From: Pontibacter amylolyticus
GTDB taxonomy: Bacteria > Bacteroidota > Bacteroidia > Cytophagales > Hymenobacteraceae
DNA: 64,000 nucleotides
Reading direction: 5' to 3'
Assembly (NCBI RefSeq): GCF_014638845.1
Contig: NZ_BMFP01000001.1
Coordinates: 62,001-126,000 of the forward strand
The number at the start of each line of letters is the position of its first letter. The first letter of the stretch is position 1. Below are positions 8,694 to 18,103 of the stretch, piece after piece. The notes beneath the pieces were generated by a model, which saw nothing but the letters and a program-made list of their open reading frames with translations, had not been told where the DNA came from and did no database searches. Position numbers and translations under genes: made by a program.

Positions 8694-9866
8694 ATGACAG
8701 CATATAAAATCAGAATCATCACTCTTTGCGGACTTATCAGTCTGGCAGCGTGCTCCCAGCAGGCGCCTGCCGAAGAACCGGAGGCCGCCACAACGGAAGC
8801 GACCGTCAGCGCATCACCCTTTGTTGTTACCTTTTCGGAAGAGCAGCAGAAAGTAGGCAGCATTGAACTGGGATCGATCGAGAATAAGCCGCTATCGGCC
8901 CGTATCACAGCCAACGGTCAACTTCAGCTGCCACCGCAAAACATCGCCAGTATCAACCCTTTAATGGGCGGCGTGGTGCGCAGTATACCGGTCAAAGAAG
9001 GAGCGTATATTCAGAAAGGGAAAGTGCTGGCCACCATACAGAACCCGGAGCTGATCAAGCTGCAGGAAGAGTACCTGACCACCCGCAACCAGCTGCGCTT
9101 TGCGGAGCAGGACTACGAACGCCAGCGCACGCTCAGCCAGGAACAGGTGGGCTCCCGCAAGCGCTTCGAGCAGGCTGAGTCGGATGTGCAGGTACAGCGG
9201 GCCCGCCTCAAGGCACTGGCCACGCATCTGGCTGCGATGGGCGTTTCCCCGAAGAACGTGGAAGCAGGGCAGATCACCTCGTCCTTCGCCATTACTTCGC
9301 CAATCAGCGGATATGTGCGGGTCATCAACGTGAACATGGGCTCCTATGCGCAGCCGGGACAGCAAATGTTTGAGATCGTGGACAACCGTCACCTGCACCT
9401 GGAGTTAAGCGTGTTTGAGCGCGACTTCAACAAGATGAAAGAAGGGCAGAAGGTGCTGTTCACGTTGCCAAACGTGGCAGGAGAGCCCCTGGAGGCGGAG
9501 ATATTTGCCTTGGGAAGGGCGTTTGAGGGAGATTCCCGCATGGTAACCGTACACGCCGATCTGGAGAATAACCAAAACACTAACCTGTTGCCGGGTATGT
9601 ATGTCAATGCACAGATACTGGCTGGAAAACAGGAGCTGCCTGCACTACCGGAAGAGTCGGTGGTTCGCTATAAGGGCAAACACTACGTTTTTGTGAAAGA
9701 GGGGCCTACCACCTTCCGGATGCAGGAAGTGGAGACAGGTATAGCCGAAAATGGGTTTATGGAAGTGAAACCTTTGAAAGAGCTACCTGAAACAGCACAG
9801 GTCATCACGAAAGGTGCCTATTATGTACTGGCCGAGAAGATGAAATCCGAAGTAGCCGAAGAGTAA
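8694..9866 (+). CDS. RND efflux periplasmic adaptor (CzcB/CusB type), lipoprotein
   Basis: A 390-residue membrane-fusion protein that links the RND pump to the outer-membrane channel. It begins with a lipoprotein signal (LISLAACSQQ, Cys near 20). A beta-barrel/lipoyl half (about 60-115, with GGVVRSIPVKEGAYIQKGKVLA) precedes an alpha-hairpin rich in Gln, Glu and Arg (about 120-190), the second lipoyl half (SPISGYVRVINVNMGSYAQPG) and the C-terminal barrel domains. The start codon lies 1 bp after the stop of the pump gene, so the two are translationally coupled. A strong hairpin terminator follows. Confidence 0.92.
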   Translation: MTAYKIRIITLCGLISLAACSQQAPAEEPEAATTEATVSASPFVVTFSEEQQKVGSIELGSIENKPLSARITANGQLQLPPQNIASINPLMGGVVRSIPVKEGAYIQKGKVLATIQNPELIKLQEEYLTTRNQLRFAEQDYERQRTLSQEQVGSRKRFEQAESDVQVQRARLKALATHLAAMGVSPKNVEAGQITSSFAITSPISGYVRVINVNMGSYAQPGQQMFEIVDNRHLHLELSVFERDFNKMKEGQKVLFTLPNVAGEPLEAEIFALGRAFEGDSRMVTVHADLENNQNTNLLPGMYVNAQILAGKQELPALPEESVVRYKGKHYVFVKEGPTTFRMQEVETGIAENGFMEVKPLKELPETAQVITKGAYYVLAEKMKSEVAEE

Positions 9867-9892
9867 CAGGTATAGCACTGATCTAAAAAAAT

Positions 9893-9934
9893 ACAGCGCT
9901 GGCTCCAATGAAGGGACCAGCGCTGTTATTTTTT
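9893..9934 (+). terminator. Rho-independent terminator of the metal-efflux operon
   Basis: Stem ACAGCGCTGG / CCAGCGCTGT (9893-9902 with 9917-9926), loop with further pairing TCC/GGA, followed by a T-rich run (TATTTTTT). The rest of the spacer to 10049 is AT-rich and shows no gene. Confidence 0.88.
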
Positions 9935-10049
9935 GAAAGGATTAATTATTAATTAAACTTTCAACTTTTAGCCATGCTTTTATACGTGGCAAAGGATGTG
10001 TTTGGTTACAAATCTTTGAAAATAAATTAATTATTTTTCAAAAAGTGCC

Positions 10050-10769
10050 CTAGGAGGCTCTATTGGCCACTAAAATCGGTTCCAGCACCGTCCATACATT
10101 GTCTGCCAGGATGCGCTGCCCCTCTATGGTCGGGTGTATGCCATCGCCCTGGTTCAGTGCCTGCTCACCGGCCACGCCTTCCAGCAGGAAAGGTATAAGC
10201 GCCACATCTTTGTCTTTCGCCAGTCGGGTGTATACCTGTTCGAACTCTTTTGTAAAGCGCTGCCCCATGCTTGGCGGCATCTGCATACCTGCCAGAATGA
10301 TCTCCGCTTCCGGGTTCTGCTCCCGTACCTTGTCGATGATCGTCCCGAGGTTATCGTAAGTCGAAGCAGGGTCTATACCTCTCAGGCCGTCATTAGCGCC
10401 GAGTTCCAGCACAAACACATCGATCGGTTGTTTCAGCAGCCAGTCGATACGGCTTTTGCCGCCTGCGGAGGTTTCGCCACTCAGGCCGGCGTTAACAGCT
10501 TTGTAAGGCAGCCCCAGCGAGTCGATGCGCTCCTGAAGCAGGGCAGGGAAGGCCTGGTCGGGCTCCAGTCCATACCCGGCGGTGAGGCTGTTCCCGAAAA
10601 ACACGATGGTCTTGGTGCGCTCGTTTTTCGGGGTTTGGGCAGTGGTGGTGGTGTCGTTTTGTACCTGTTGCTCCGTTGCCACCTGCTCTGTGGTGGTTGC
10701 CTGTTCGCAGCCTGACAGGGTGAGGAAGAAAGCTAGAAAAAGGGGGATATACTTACTCTTATTATTCAT
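10050..10769 (-). CDS. SGNH/GDSL-type esterase, TesA-like lipoprotein
   Basis: Secreted hydrolase of 239 residues, related to E. coli TesA (lysophospholipase/thioesterase/arylesterase). It has a lipoprotein signal (LTLSGCEQ, Cys near 21) and a Thr/Gln-rich linker, then the SGNH blocks: FGNSLTAGYGL (block I, Ser nucleophile about residue 57; Asn replaces the usual Asp of GDSL), Gly block II, GANDG (block III) and DGIHPT (block V, catalytic Asp and His). All catalytic residues are present. It is divergent from a YbbA/YbbP-like ABC pair, the same company that tesA keeps in E. coli. Anchoring to a membrane is inferred from the lipobox. Confidence 0.88.
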   Translation of the reverse strand: MNNKSKYIPLFLAFFLTLSGCEQATTTEQVATEQQVQNDTTTTAQTPKNERTKTIVFFGNSLTAGYGLEPDQAFPALLQERIDSLGLPYKAVNAGLSGETSAGGKSRIDWLLKQPIDVFVLELGANDGLRGIDPASTYDNLGTIIDKVREQNPEAEIILAGMQMPPSMGQRFTKEFEQVYTRLAKDKDVALIPFLLEGVAGEQALNQGDGIHPTIEGQRILADNVWTVLEPILVANRAS

Positions 10770-10914
10770 GTAGCTGATTTTTTCCTAAATTTAGTTTTAT
10801 CAATCTTAAAACCTATAACGACCGGTATTAGTTATTAGGTTCAGGTTAGTACCACGTATACCTATACCTGCAATGCTATACCTGTCGTTTATCTTTCTTT
10901 AAAACACAAGCTAC

Positions 10915-11631
10915 GTGTCTACTATACTAGAAATCAAGAACCTGAAGAAAACCTACGACAGCGGCGACCGTCACCTCACCGTGCTCGAGGGTATCAACTT
11001 TACACTGCAGGCTGGTGACACCTGCGCGATCGTGGGGCCGTCCGGAAGCGGCAAAACGACCCTGTTGGGCCTTTGCGCCGGACTTGACCGGGCCAGTAGC
11101 GGTTCTGTTGTCCTCAACGGTGTGCAGCTCGACAACCTGAGCGAAGACGCCCGGGCGCAAGTTCGCAACCAGTACGTGGGCTTTATCTTCCAGAACTTTC
11201 AGCTTATACCGACGCTCACGGCTTTGGAGAACGTGATGGTGCCACTGGAACTGCGCGGGGAGCGCAATGTGCAACGTGAGGCCATGGATTTGTTGGCCCG
11301 CGTGGGACTGGCCGAGCGCCACGATCACTATCCAACGCAACTGTCAGGAGGGGAGCAACAGCGGGTGTCGCTGGCAAGGGCTTTCTCCAACCGGCCAACA
11401 ATATTGTTTGCAGATGAGCCCACCGGTAACCTCGATGAGGAAACCGGCGATAAGGTGGAGAAACTCCTGTTTGAGCTGAACCGTGAGGCGGGAACCACGC
11501 TGGTGCTCGTGACCCACGACCTGGAACTGGCAGAAAAAACACAGCGCATCATCCGTATCAAGGGTGGGCATGTGGTGTCTGATACGAGAACTTCTGAGAG
11601 GGTTCATCAGCCTGAAGGCTCCAATCTCTAA
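10915..11631 (+). CDS. ABC transporter ATP-binding protein, YbbA/LolD-type
   Basis: ATPase of 238 residues starting at GTG 10915. It shows Walker A GPSGSGKTT (about 39-47), Q-loop region FIFQNFQLIPTLT, signature LSGGEQQRVSLARA (about 142-155), Walker B ILFADEPTGNLD and the H-loop THD. Such MacB/LolD-type ATPases energise FtsX-fold permeases that act on envelope lipids or lipoproteins. The permease gene follows on the same strand and a TesA-like esterase gene lies divergent, so this is most likely the counterpart of E. coli YbbA. The substrate is unknown. Confidence 0.9.
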   Translation: MSTILEIKNLKKTYDSGDRHLTVLEGINFTLQAGDTCAIVGPSGSGKTTLLGLCAGLDRASSGSVVLNGVQLDNLSEDARAQVRNQYVGFIFQNFQLIPTLTALENVMVPLELRGERNVQREAMDLLARVGLAERHDHYPTQLSGGEQQRVSLARAFSNRPTILFADEPTGNLDEETGDKVEKLLFELNREAGTTLVLVTHDLELAEKTQRIIRIKGGHVVSDTRTSERVHQPEGSNL

Positions 11632-11666
11632 GGAGATTACTGACAGCAGACTCTTGACAAAAGAAC

Positions 11667-11755
11667 TTTTTGACAAAAGACAAAAGAGGCAAAAGTTTAC
11701 AGTAAATGTAATGACAGGTTTTAGACCCCTCTCGTCCCTCGACCTTTGTCAAAAA
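11667..11755. repeat. Imperfect inverted repeat between the ABC ATPase and permease genes
   Basis: TTTTTGACAAAAG (11667-11679) pairs with CCTTTGTCAAAAA (11743-11755) with one mismatch. The stretch between also repeats GACAAAAG/CAAAAG units. It belongs to the low-complexity spacer repeats seen elsewhere in the window and covers the first possible start codon (TTG 11746) of the permease. Confidence 0.55.
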
Positions 11756-14373
11756 CTCCTTTGTCGAATATAAAAATTACCTCACTAAACAGCACCTATA
11801 CCTTGTCTGACAACAAGCCAAATCCGGATAAACCAAAACTGAATATACCCTGGCTTCTCAAAATGGCCTGGCGCGACACACGTCGCAGCAGGGGTAGACT
11901 GTTGCTGTTCCTGTCTTCTATCGTGCTGGGTATAGCCGCCCTGGTAGCCATCAACTCGTTTCGGGACAGTCTGCAGTTAGCCATCGACGAAAAAGCCAGG
12001 ACCCTGATCGGGGCTGATCTGGTGATGGGCATGAACAAAGAGCCCGACTCACTTTCGCTGGCCATCATCGACTCCGTAAGCACATTGGGCAAGCGCTCAG
12101 ACGAGAACCGCATGATGTCGATGGTGTACTTTGTGAAGAGCAATGATACCCGCCTGGTACAGGTACGCGCGCTGGAAGGCGAGTTTCCTTACTTCGGAGC
12201 CATTGAGACAAATCCAGTAGAGGCCAGCCGCAGTTTTCGGGAAGACAAACGTGCCCTCGTTGATTATAACCTGATGCTGCAGTACGATGCCCAGGTAGGC
12301 GACTCGATCCGGGTTGGCGCTGTGACCTTCGCCATTGAAGGGGCCCTGCACCGCATACCGGGGCAAACGGCCATGACCGCTGCCGTTGCGCCTGTGGTAT
12401 ACATTCCCAGACAGTACTTGCCTGAAACCGGCCTTATTCAGCGCGGCAGCCGGGTTTCTTACTACTATTACTACGATCTGAACGAAGCCGTGCAACCGGA
12501 CACACTGGGCAGTAAACTGGATCCACGATTTGAAGAACTCGGCATGTTCTACGACACGGTGGAAACACGGAAAGCGAGCATGGGTCGCTCTTACGATGAA
12601 CTGGCCCGTTTCCTGGCGCTCGTAGGCTTTGTAGCCTTGCTATTGGGCTGCGTGGGCGTGGCCAGCGCCGTACACGTTTACATGCGCGACAAGCTGGCAA
12701 CCATCGGCATTCTACGTTGTCTGGGTATGAGCGGCAAGCAGGCCTTTCTAGTATACCTGTTTCAGGTGATGGGCATGGGCTTGGTAGGCGGCATAGCCGG
12801 TGCGGCATTGGGCAGCGTCGTGCAACTGATTCTGCCGAAACTGTTCAAAACCTTCCTGCCTGTTAGTGTGGATGCGCATTTCTCTGTAACTGCTGCGGCA
12901 CAAGGCGTGCTCATGGGTGTAGCGGTGTCGGTGCTCTTTGCGCTCTTGCCGTTGCTAAGCATCCGGCAGGTATCGCCATTGATTACACTGCGGGCCACCG
13001 TCGAACATTTAACCAATCAGAAAGACCCGCTCCGCTGGGTGGTATACGGTTTGTTGCTGGGCTTTATTGTGGTATTCTCGCGCTGGCAGATGGGCACCTG
13101 GTGGCAGGCGCTCTATTTTACAGGAGGTGTCATTGCGGCCTTCCTGGTGCTGGCCTTGCTTGCAAAAGGCCTATCCTGGACCGTCAAACGCTTCTTCCCG
13201 ACGCACTGGGGCTATGTCTGGCGTCAGGGCTTGGCAAACCTCTACCGACCCAATAACCAAACCCTGTTGCTGATGGTATCGATTGGCCTGGGCACAGCGT
13301 TGATCGGTACGCTCTTCATGGTGCAGCGCACTTTGCTGAGCGAGGTGTCGCTTTCAGGCACTGAGAACCAGCCCAACCTGGTGCTCTTCGACATCCAGAA
13401 CAGCCAGCGGGAACAGGTAGCTGACCTGACCAAGGCAGAAGGACTGCCGATCTTATACTTCGATCCGATCGTGACGGTTAGGCTGGAGCAGATCAATAAC
13501 CTGACCCTGGCCGATGTGCGCAAGGACACGACGCTGGAGATCAAACCGCGGAACTTCACACGGGAATACCGGGTAACTTACCGCGATCACCTCAGTGATT
13601 CTGAGAAAACGGAAGCCGGTGAGTGGAGCGAAGGACAGTATAAAGCTGGTGGCAGGGTGCCTGTCTCGCTCGAAGAAGGGTATGCGGAGCGCATCAAGGT
13701 GAAAGTGGGGGACTCCCTGATTTACAATGTACAGGGAGCGACTATACCTGCGCGTGTAGCTCATCTGCGCCGCGTAGACTGGAACCGGGTGCAAACCAAT
13801 TTCCAGGTGCTTTTCCCGAAAGGAGTATTGGAAGAAGCGCCACAGTTCCATGTGCTGATGACTCGCAGCGACAACGAGCAACAGGCCGCGCAATTCCAGC
13901 GCCGTATGGTGGAAACGTTTCCGAACGTATCGGCTATCGGGCTTGACCTGATCCTGCGCACCCTGGAGGAAGTTGTCAGCCAGATCTCCTTTGTGATTCA
14001 GTTCATGGCGCTCTTTAGTATTATCACGGGACTGCTGGTACTGGTGGGCTCTGTCAATGTCAGTAAATTTCAGCGGGTGCAGGAGAGTGTGCTGTTACGT
14101 ACCCTGGGCGCTAACAAGAAGCAGATCCTGGGTATAACACTGATGGAGTACGCTATGCTTGGCATACTGGCCGCTGCTGTGGGTTGTGTGATAGCCTTCG
14201 GGGCTGCCTGGGCCTTGGCGGTATTCAGCTTCGAGATGGAATTTGTGCCCGTGCTCTGGCCTTTGCTGGTGATATTCGTGGTGGTTACACTTTTGACCGT
14301 GGCGGTGGGCTTGCTCAATAGCCGTGGGGTGCTGAACAGGCCGCCGTTGGAAGTGTTACGGCGGGAGGCGTAA
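11746..14373 (+). CDS. FtsX-fold ABC transporter permease, YbbP-like
   Basis: Large permease of up to 875 residues that pairs with the ATPase before it. After a first membrane helix (about 50-70, LLLFLSSIVLGIAALVAI) come a periplasmic MacB-like domain, three helices around 285-410 (FtsX domain), further helices around 425-520, a second periplasmic region and a last FtsX domain (about 755-870). That duplicated layout is typical of YbbP-type permeases of lipid or lipoprotein exporters. The start is uncertain: TTG 11746 lies inside an inverted repeat; TTG 11761 or ATG 11863 (before AWRDTRRSRGR) are better placed. A strong terminator follows. Confidence 0.88.
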   Translation: MSKTPLSNIKITSLNSTYTLSDNKPNPDKPKLNIPWLLKMAWRDTRRSRGRLLLFLSSIVLGIAALVAINSFRDSLQLAIDEKARTLIGADLVMGMNKEPDSLSLAIIDSVSTLGKRSDENRMMSMVYFVKSNDTRLVQVRALEGEFPYFGAIETNPVEASRSFREDKRALVDYNLMLQYDAQVGDSIRVGAVTFAIEGALHRIPGQTAMTAAVAPVVYIPRQYLPETGLIQRGSRVSYYYYYDLNEAVQPDTLGSKLDPRFEELGMFYDTVETRKASMGRSYDELARFLALVGFVALLLGCVGVASAVHVYMRDKLATIGILRCLGMSGKQAFLVYLFQVMGMGLVGGIAGAALGSVVQLILPKLFKTFLPVSVDAHFSVTAAAQGVLMGVAVSVLFALLPLLSIRQVSPLITLRATVEHLTNQKDPLRWVVYGLLLGFIVVFSRWQMGTWWQALYFTGGVIAAFLVLALLAKGLSWTVKRFFPTHWGYVWRQGLANLYRPNNQTLLLMVSIGLGTALIGTLFMVQRTLLSEVSLSGTENQPNLVLFDIQNSQREQVADLTKAEGLPILYFDPIVTVRLEQINNLTLADVRKDTTLEIKPRNFTREYRVTYRDHLSDSEKTEAGEWSEGQYKAGGRVPVSLEEGYAERIKVKVGDSLIYNVQGATIPARVAHLRRVDWNRVQTNFQVLFPKGVLEEAPQFHVLMTRSDNEQQAAQFQRRMVETFPNVSAIGLDLILRTLEEVVSQISFVIQFMALFSIITGLLVLVGSVNVSKFQRVQESVLLRTLGANKKQILGITLMEYAMLGILAAAVGCVIAFGAAWALAVFSFEMEFVPVLWPLLVIFVVVTLLTVAVGLLNSRGVLNRPPLEVLRREA

Positions 14374-14380
14374 AAACAAA

Positions 14381-14410
14381 AAAGGGATCTCTTGAAAGAT
14401 CCCTTTTTCT
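14381..14410. terminator. Bidirectional hairpin terminator after the ABC permease
   Basis: Stem AAAGGGATCT (14381-14390) / AGATCCCTTT (14397-14406), loop CTTGAA, with a T run after and an A run before, so it can stop transcription from both directions; the minus-strand CoA-binding gene ends at 14516. Confidence 0.88.
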
Positions 14411-14515
14411 AAAGTTTCCATAGACAACAAATGCCATCTGCAAACTTTGATTATATTGGTTTATACGCCCGGCTTTTTAAGAGGTTACAGCTCCCAAATA
14501 AAATTCCGAAAAAAT

Positions 14516-14878
14516 TTAATAGGTGCTGGAAGCCAGCATCACCAACGTGCAGTGATGCATGGTCTCTATACCTGCATCCTCGGCCATTTGCTCTAATTCG
14601 CGGTTTTCGGTACCCGGGTTGAAGATGATGCGCTTCGGCTGCAGCGAAATAATGTAATCGTACCAGGTCGGCTGATTCTGTGGTCCCACGTAAAGCGTTA
14701 CCGTGTCAACTCCTTCAATTTTCTGTTCTTTATCCGTGATAATGGGCTGTCCGCCAACTTCTCCTTTGCGAATCCCCACCGGCACCACTTCGTGTCCGTG
14801 TTGCTGTAGTCGGTGAATGGCCTTGTAGGCAAAGCGGGAAGGATTATCGGTAGCACCCAGTACAAGTGTCTTTTTCAT
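14516..14878 (-). CDS. CoA-binding domain protein (YccU-like)
   Basis: Single Rossmann-type CoA-binding domain of 120 residues. The N-terminus KKTLVLGATDNPSRFAYKA has the nucleotide-binding turn, and the conserved FNPGTEN (about 86-92) matches the PG(T/A)xN motif of the CoA_binding_2 family. The family is widespread and its role is not established; some members bind CoA or act in protein acylation control. It lies alone between a terminator and the FAD dehydrogenase gene on the same strand, about 90 bp away. Confidence 0.85.
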   Translation of the reverse strand: MKKTLVLGATDNPSRFAYKAIHRLQQHGHEVVPVGIRKGEVGGQPIITDKEQKIEGVDTVTLYVGPQNQPTWYDYIISLQPKRIIFNPGTENRELEQMAEDAGIETMHHCTLVMLASSTY

Positions 14879-14968
14879 GGCTCAGATATTTTGATCTCTC
14901 TATTTAACCGCTTTACGCACCGAAACGTTACAGGGCAAGCCGGTATAAACCGAATACAATACAATCGG

Positions 14969-16546
14969 CTATACCTGACGCAGCACTTTGGCAGCAATCT
15001 TCTCGGCGCAACGCTCCCCGTCCATGGCCGCCGACGCGATTCCACCTGCATAGCCCGCGCCTTCTGCGCAAGGGTATAGGTTTTTGATCTGCACGTGCTC
15101 CATTGTCTCACGGTCACGCGGAATGCGAACCGGGGAGGAGGTACGGCTTTCAACCCCGATGATCTGGGCATCGTTGCTCAGATAGCCGCGCATTTTGTTT
15201 CCGAAAGTTTTAAAACCTTCCCGCAAACGATAAGCCATGGCTGGTGAGAACAGTTCGTTCATATCCACTGGCGTCAGGCCAGGTTGGTAAGACGTTTCCA
15301 GCAAAGTACCACCGGTTTTCTGGCGTGTGAAGTCGAGGAGGAGTTGGGCAGGGGCTTTCTGGGTACCACCCGCCATTTCGCAGGCTTTGCGCTCCAGCGC
15401 TTCCTGCATACGCAATCCGGCAAGCGGACCGTACTTTTCGAGCTCCATATCTTCCAGTTCGATTGCTACGACTATACCTGAATTGGCAAATTTAGAATCG
15501 CGGCGGCTAGGCGACATGCCATTCACGACCACTTCGCCTGGAGCCGTAGCAGATGGCACGATAAACCCGCCCGGACACATACAGAATGAGAAAATGCCAC
15601 GCTGTTTGTTATCGTATACTGTCTGGTGCACCAGGGCATAAGAAGAAGCCGGCAGCCAGCAACCGCGGTCTTCGCATTTATACTGGATGCTGTCGATCAG
15701 TTTCTGCTGATGCTCCACACGCACACCCATTGCAAAGGGCTTTGCCTCGATGGTGATGCCTTTGTGGTGCAGTAACTCAAAGATGTCGCGGGCGCTGTGG
15801 CCGGTTGCCAGAATCACAGCCTCGCCAGTATATTCCTGACCATCCTGGGTCACGACGCCTTTCATTTCGTCCTGCTCCAGGATAAAGTCAGTCACGCGCT
15901 TGTCAAACAGTACTTCACCGCCGGCGGCCTCTATGCTCTCGCGGATGGCGGAGATGATACGGGGCAGTTTATTTGTGCCAATATGTGGGTGGGCGTCGAA
16001 CAGGATGTCGCGGGTGGCGCCGTGCTGCACGAAAATCTCGAGAATACGCTGCAGATCGCCCCGCTTTTTGGAGCGGGTATAGAGCTTGCCATCCGAGTAG
16101 GTACCGGCACCGCCTTCCCCGAAACAATAGTTTGAGTCTGGGTTTACTACATGGTCTTTGTTGATGGCGGCTAGGTCACGTCGTCGGGCACGGACGTCTT
16201 TTCCGCGCTCCAGCACGATTGGCTTTAGCTCCAGCTCAATGCAGCGCAAAGCGGCAAAGAGTCCGGCCGGGCCAGCGCCCACTATAATCACTTTCCTGGC
16301 GTTGCTGACATTAGGGTAGCTATACCTGGCTGAAAGGATATCGGCAGGAGGGGTGTCCAGGTATAGATCAGCCCGCACGCGGAGCAACACCTGGCGACCG
16401 CGCGCGTCAATAGAGCGCTTAATGCGGTGGATATGCTTCACATCATCCGGCTTGAGACCGGCACTTACAATAAGCTCACGCTCCAACAGTTCGTCGTTGT
16501 ACGCCACTTCCGGCGACAACACGACTTCAACTTCTTTCTTATTCAT
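14969..16546 (-). CDS. FAD-dependent dehydrogenase (COG2509 type)
   Basis: A 525-residue flavoprotein. A roughly 90-residue N-terminal domain of the type found in this family precedes the FAD-binding motif GAGPAGLFAALRC (about 91-103). The family mark GEGGAGTYSDGKLYTR follows (about 143-158), and AVILATGHSARDIF marks the second nucleotide site. The C-terminus PCAEGAGYAGGIASAAMDG contacts FAD. Members are uncharacterised dehydrogenases with an inserted substrate domain; substrate unknown. It lies upstream of the CoA-binding gene on the same strand. Confidence 0.87.
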   Translation of the reverse strand: MNKKEVEVVLSPEVAYNDELLERELIVSAGLKPDDVKHIHRIKRSIDARGRQVLLRVRADLYLDTPPADILSARYSYPNVSNARKVIIVGAGPAGLFAALRCIELELKPIVLERGKDVRARRRDLAAINKDHVVNPDSNYCFGEGGAGTYSDGKLYTRSKKRGDLQRILEIFVQHGATRDILFDAHPHIGTNKLPRIISAIRESIEAAGGEVLFDKRVTDFILEQDEMKGVVTQDGQEYTGEAVILATGHSARDIFELLHHKGITIEAKPFAMGVRVEHQQKLIDSIQYKCEDRGCWLPASSYALVHQTVYDNKQRGIFSFCMCPGGFIVPSATAPGEVVVNGMSPSRRDSKFANSGIVVAIELEDMELEKYGPLAGLRMQEALERKACEMAGGTQKAPAQLLLDFTRQKTGGTLLETSYQPGLTPVDMNELFSPAMAYRLREGFKTFGNKMRGYLSNDAQIIGVESRTSSPVRIPRDRETMEHVQIKNLYPCAEGAGYAGGIASAAMDGERCAEKIAAKVLRQV

Positions 16547-16585
16547 TTACAGTTAGTAAGGTAGTTATCCTTAAATTCTTAATTC

Positions 16586-16768
16586 AATTGTTAAATTGTT
16601 AATGGTTAAATTGTTTATACTTGAATTAGAATCAAACCGGATCAGTCTCATTCAACAGCTATAGCAAAACTGGTTATGCCATCAACGCATAAAAGCTTGC
16701 TATACCTTAATCAACAACAAGTCTAAACAGCCCAAAACAACAATTTAACCATCAACAATTTAACAATA
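16586..16768. repeat. 30-bp inverted repeat flanking a 123-bp spacer
   Basis: The arm at 16586-16615 and its reverse complement at 16739-16768 match at 28 of 30 positions. Both arms are TTAAATTGTT-rich. The right arm abuts the stop codon of the dioxygenase gene (16769). Between the arms is the region before the FAD dehydrogenase start, where its promoter should lie. The same AACAATTAAC-type sequence recurs near 56920-56955 and 59135-59155. Confidence 0.75.
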
Positions 16769-17737
16769 TTATAAATCCCCATTCAGCACTTTTTCCACCC
16801 AGCCTTTGCCCCAATTTTCGAGTTCTTCTTCATTCCATATCTCAGGGTAAAAGATGCGCTTCTGGAACTTGGGAGGCAGGTATTTTTGCCAGTTCGTGCC
16901 TCCGGTGGCGGCGATCACTTCCGGATCGCGCTGCAGGTAGCGCACTGCCGATTTGTAATGCATCAGTGGCCAGTTGACGTTCACGTTGCTGTCCAGTTCA
17001 CGCAGCTGGCGGATCAGACGCGGGTTTTGCTGCTCTTCCTCAGACAAACGCTTGTAGGCAGACCAGACGTTCATTTGCTCATACTGCCTGGCAAACTGTA
17101 TCAGCTGCTGGGTATACTTTTCTTCAAACCGGATTAATGTCAGAGTTTTGGATCCTGACGAAACCTCGGTAGCGCCTTCTTTCCAATAGATGCATCCCAT
17201 CATTTCTTCATGTGTGCTCTGCAAACCCAGCGCCTTGCGTTTCTCTTTATCGGTCAGGTTACGCAGTTCTGTAGAGGCAATTTCGATCATGCGGTACTGC
17301 ACCGACTGGAATCCACTGGCCGGCATCAGCGCCATCCTGAACTGCAGGAACTGCTTCGGATCCATGCCGTCCACCATCACATCAAACGAGTCGATCAGGT
17401 TTTCGAAATAGCGGTTGATGCGCTTCAAGCGTTTCAGGAGTACATCACCTGTAAGCTCCTTGTCTTCACCTATTTGCCTGTACTCTTCCAGGCAGAGCTT
17501 GAAGTATAGCTCTGTGATCTGGTGATACATGATGAAAATCTTTTCATCAGGTATAGAAGTGCGCGGGTTCTGCAGACTCAACAGGGTATCCAGGTGAATA
17601 TAATCCCAGTAGTTGAGGTAGTCCGTGTAGTAGAGACCTTCCAGATAGGCAGCCAGGTCCTGACCGAGCGGCACGTACTTGGCTTCCAGTCTTCTGAGCT
17701 GCTCCAGCACTTCCGGCTTAAAAGGTTGTTGCTCCAT
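16769..17737 (-). CDS. kynA: Tryptophan 2,3-dioxygenase
   Basis: Haem enzyme of 322 residues that opens the indole ring of L-tryptophan to N-formylkynurenine, the first step of the kynurenine route. Family marks visible are YLNYWDYIHLDTLLSLQ, MYHQITELYFKLCLEE (His about 72, the active-site base position), GFQSVQYRMIEI (substrate-side Arg), a conserved His in WPLMHYKSAVRYL (haem ligand region) and ATGGTNWQKYL near the end. No other kynurenine-pathway gene is in the window, so it seems to be encoded alone. The 323-bp spacer on its 5' side (17738-18061) shows no other gene. Confidence 0.9.
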   Translation of the reverse strand: MEQQPFKPEVLEQLRRLEAKYVPLGQDLAAYLEGLYYTDYLNYWDYIHLDTLLSLQNPRTSIPDEKIFIMYHQITELYFKLCLEEYRQIGEDKELTGDVLLKRLKRINRYFENLIDSFDVMVDGMDPKQFLQFRMALMPASGFQSVQYRMIEIASTELRNLTDKEKRKALGLQSTHEEMMGCIYWKEGATEVSSGSKTLTLIRFEEKYTQQLIQFARQYEQMNVWSAYKRLSEEEQQNPRLIRQLRELDSNVNVNWPLMHYKSAVRYLQRDPEVIAATGGTNWQKYLPPKFQKRIFYPEIWNEEELENWGKGWVEKVLNGDL

Positions 17738-18065
17738 GGTATACAGATGGGGGTTGGTGAGTCGCCATTAGCCTACAAATAAACTAAAACAATCGCATAG
17801 ATTCCGGCAAAAGGCAATTTTTTATCACAAGCTGTATCCAAAACATACACGCTATCTTCAAAACATAAATCAGTGGAAATAAATCCACGACTTGCAGGCA
17901 ACCTTCTGTCTGTTATTAACATCCTGTGTACAGGAATTCTGTGAATCAAGCTAGTAAGGACGAAAGTTAATGGTCCTAATGCCTCTTTTGATAGAGTAAA
18001 TCCGACTGTTGGTAGAAAACCAAAGAATATAACGGTGAAAAAATGTTATCATTAGCCTTATTTGT

Positions 18066-18073
18066 TAAATTTG
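18066..18073 (+). promoter_or_regulatory. -7 promoter box before sdaAB
   Basis: TAAATTTG matches TAnnTTTG exactly and lies 30 nt before the chosen ATG (18104). This argues against the longer TTG start at 18062, which would place the box inside the gene. No clear -33 TTTG. Confidence 0.5.
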
Positions 18074-18103
18074 GGTTTTACGATATTTACCCGCTCCATC
18101 TCC

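Noticed and set aside
10590..10610. Loss of activity in the TesA-like esterase because GDSL reads GNSL
   Set aside because: The Ser nucleophile, the GxND block and the DxxH block are intact, and GNSL-type variants are common in the group.
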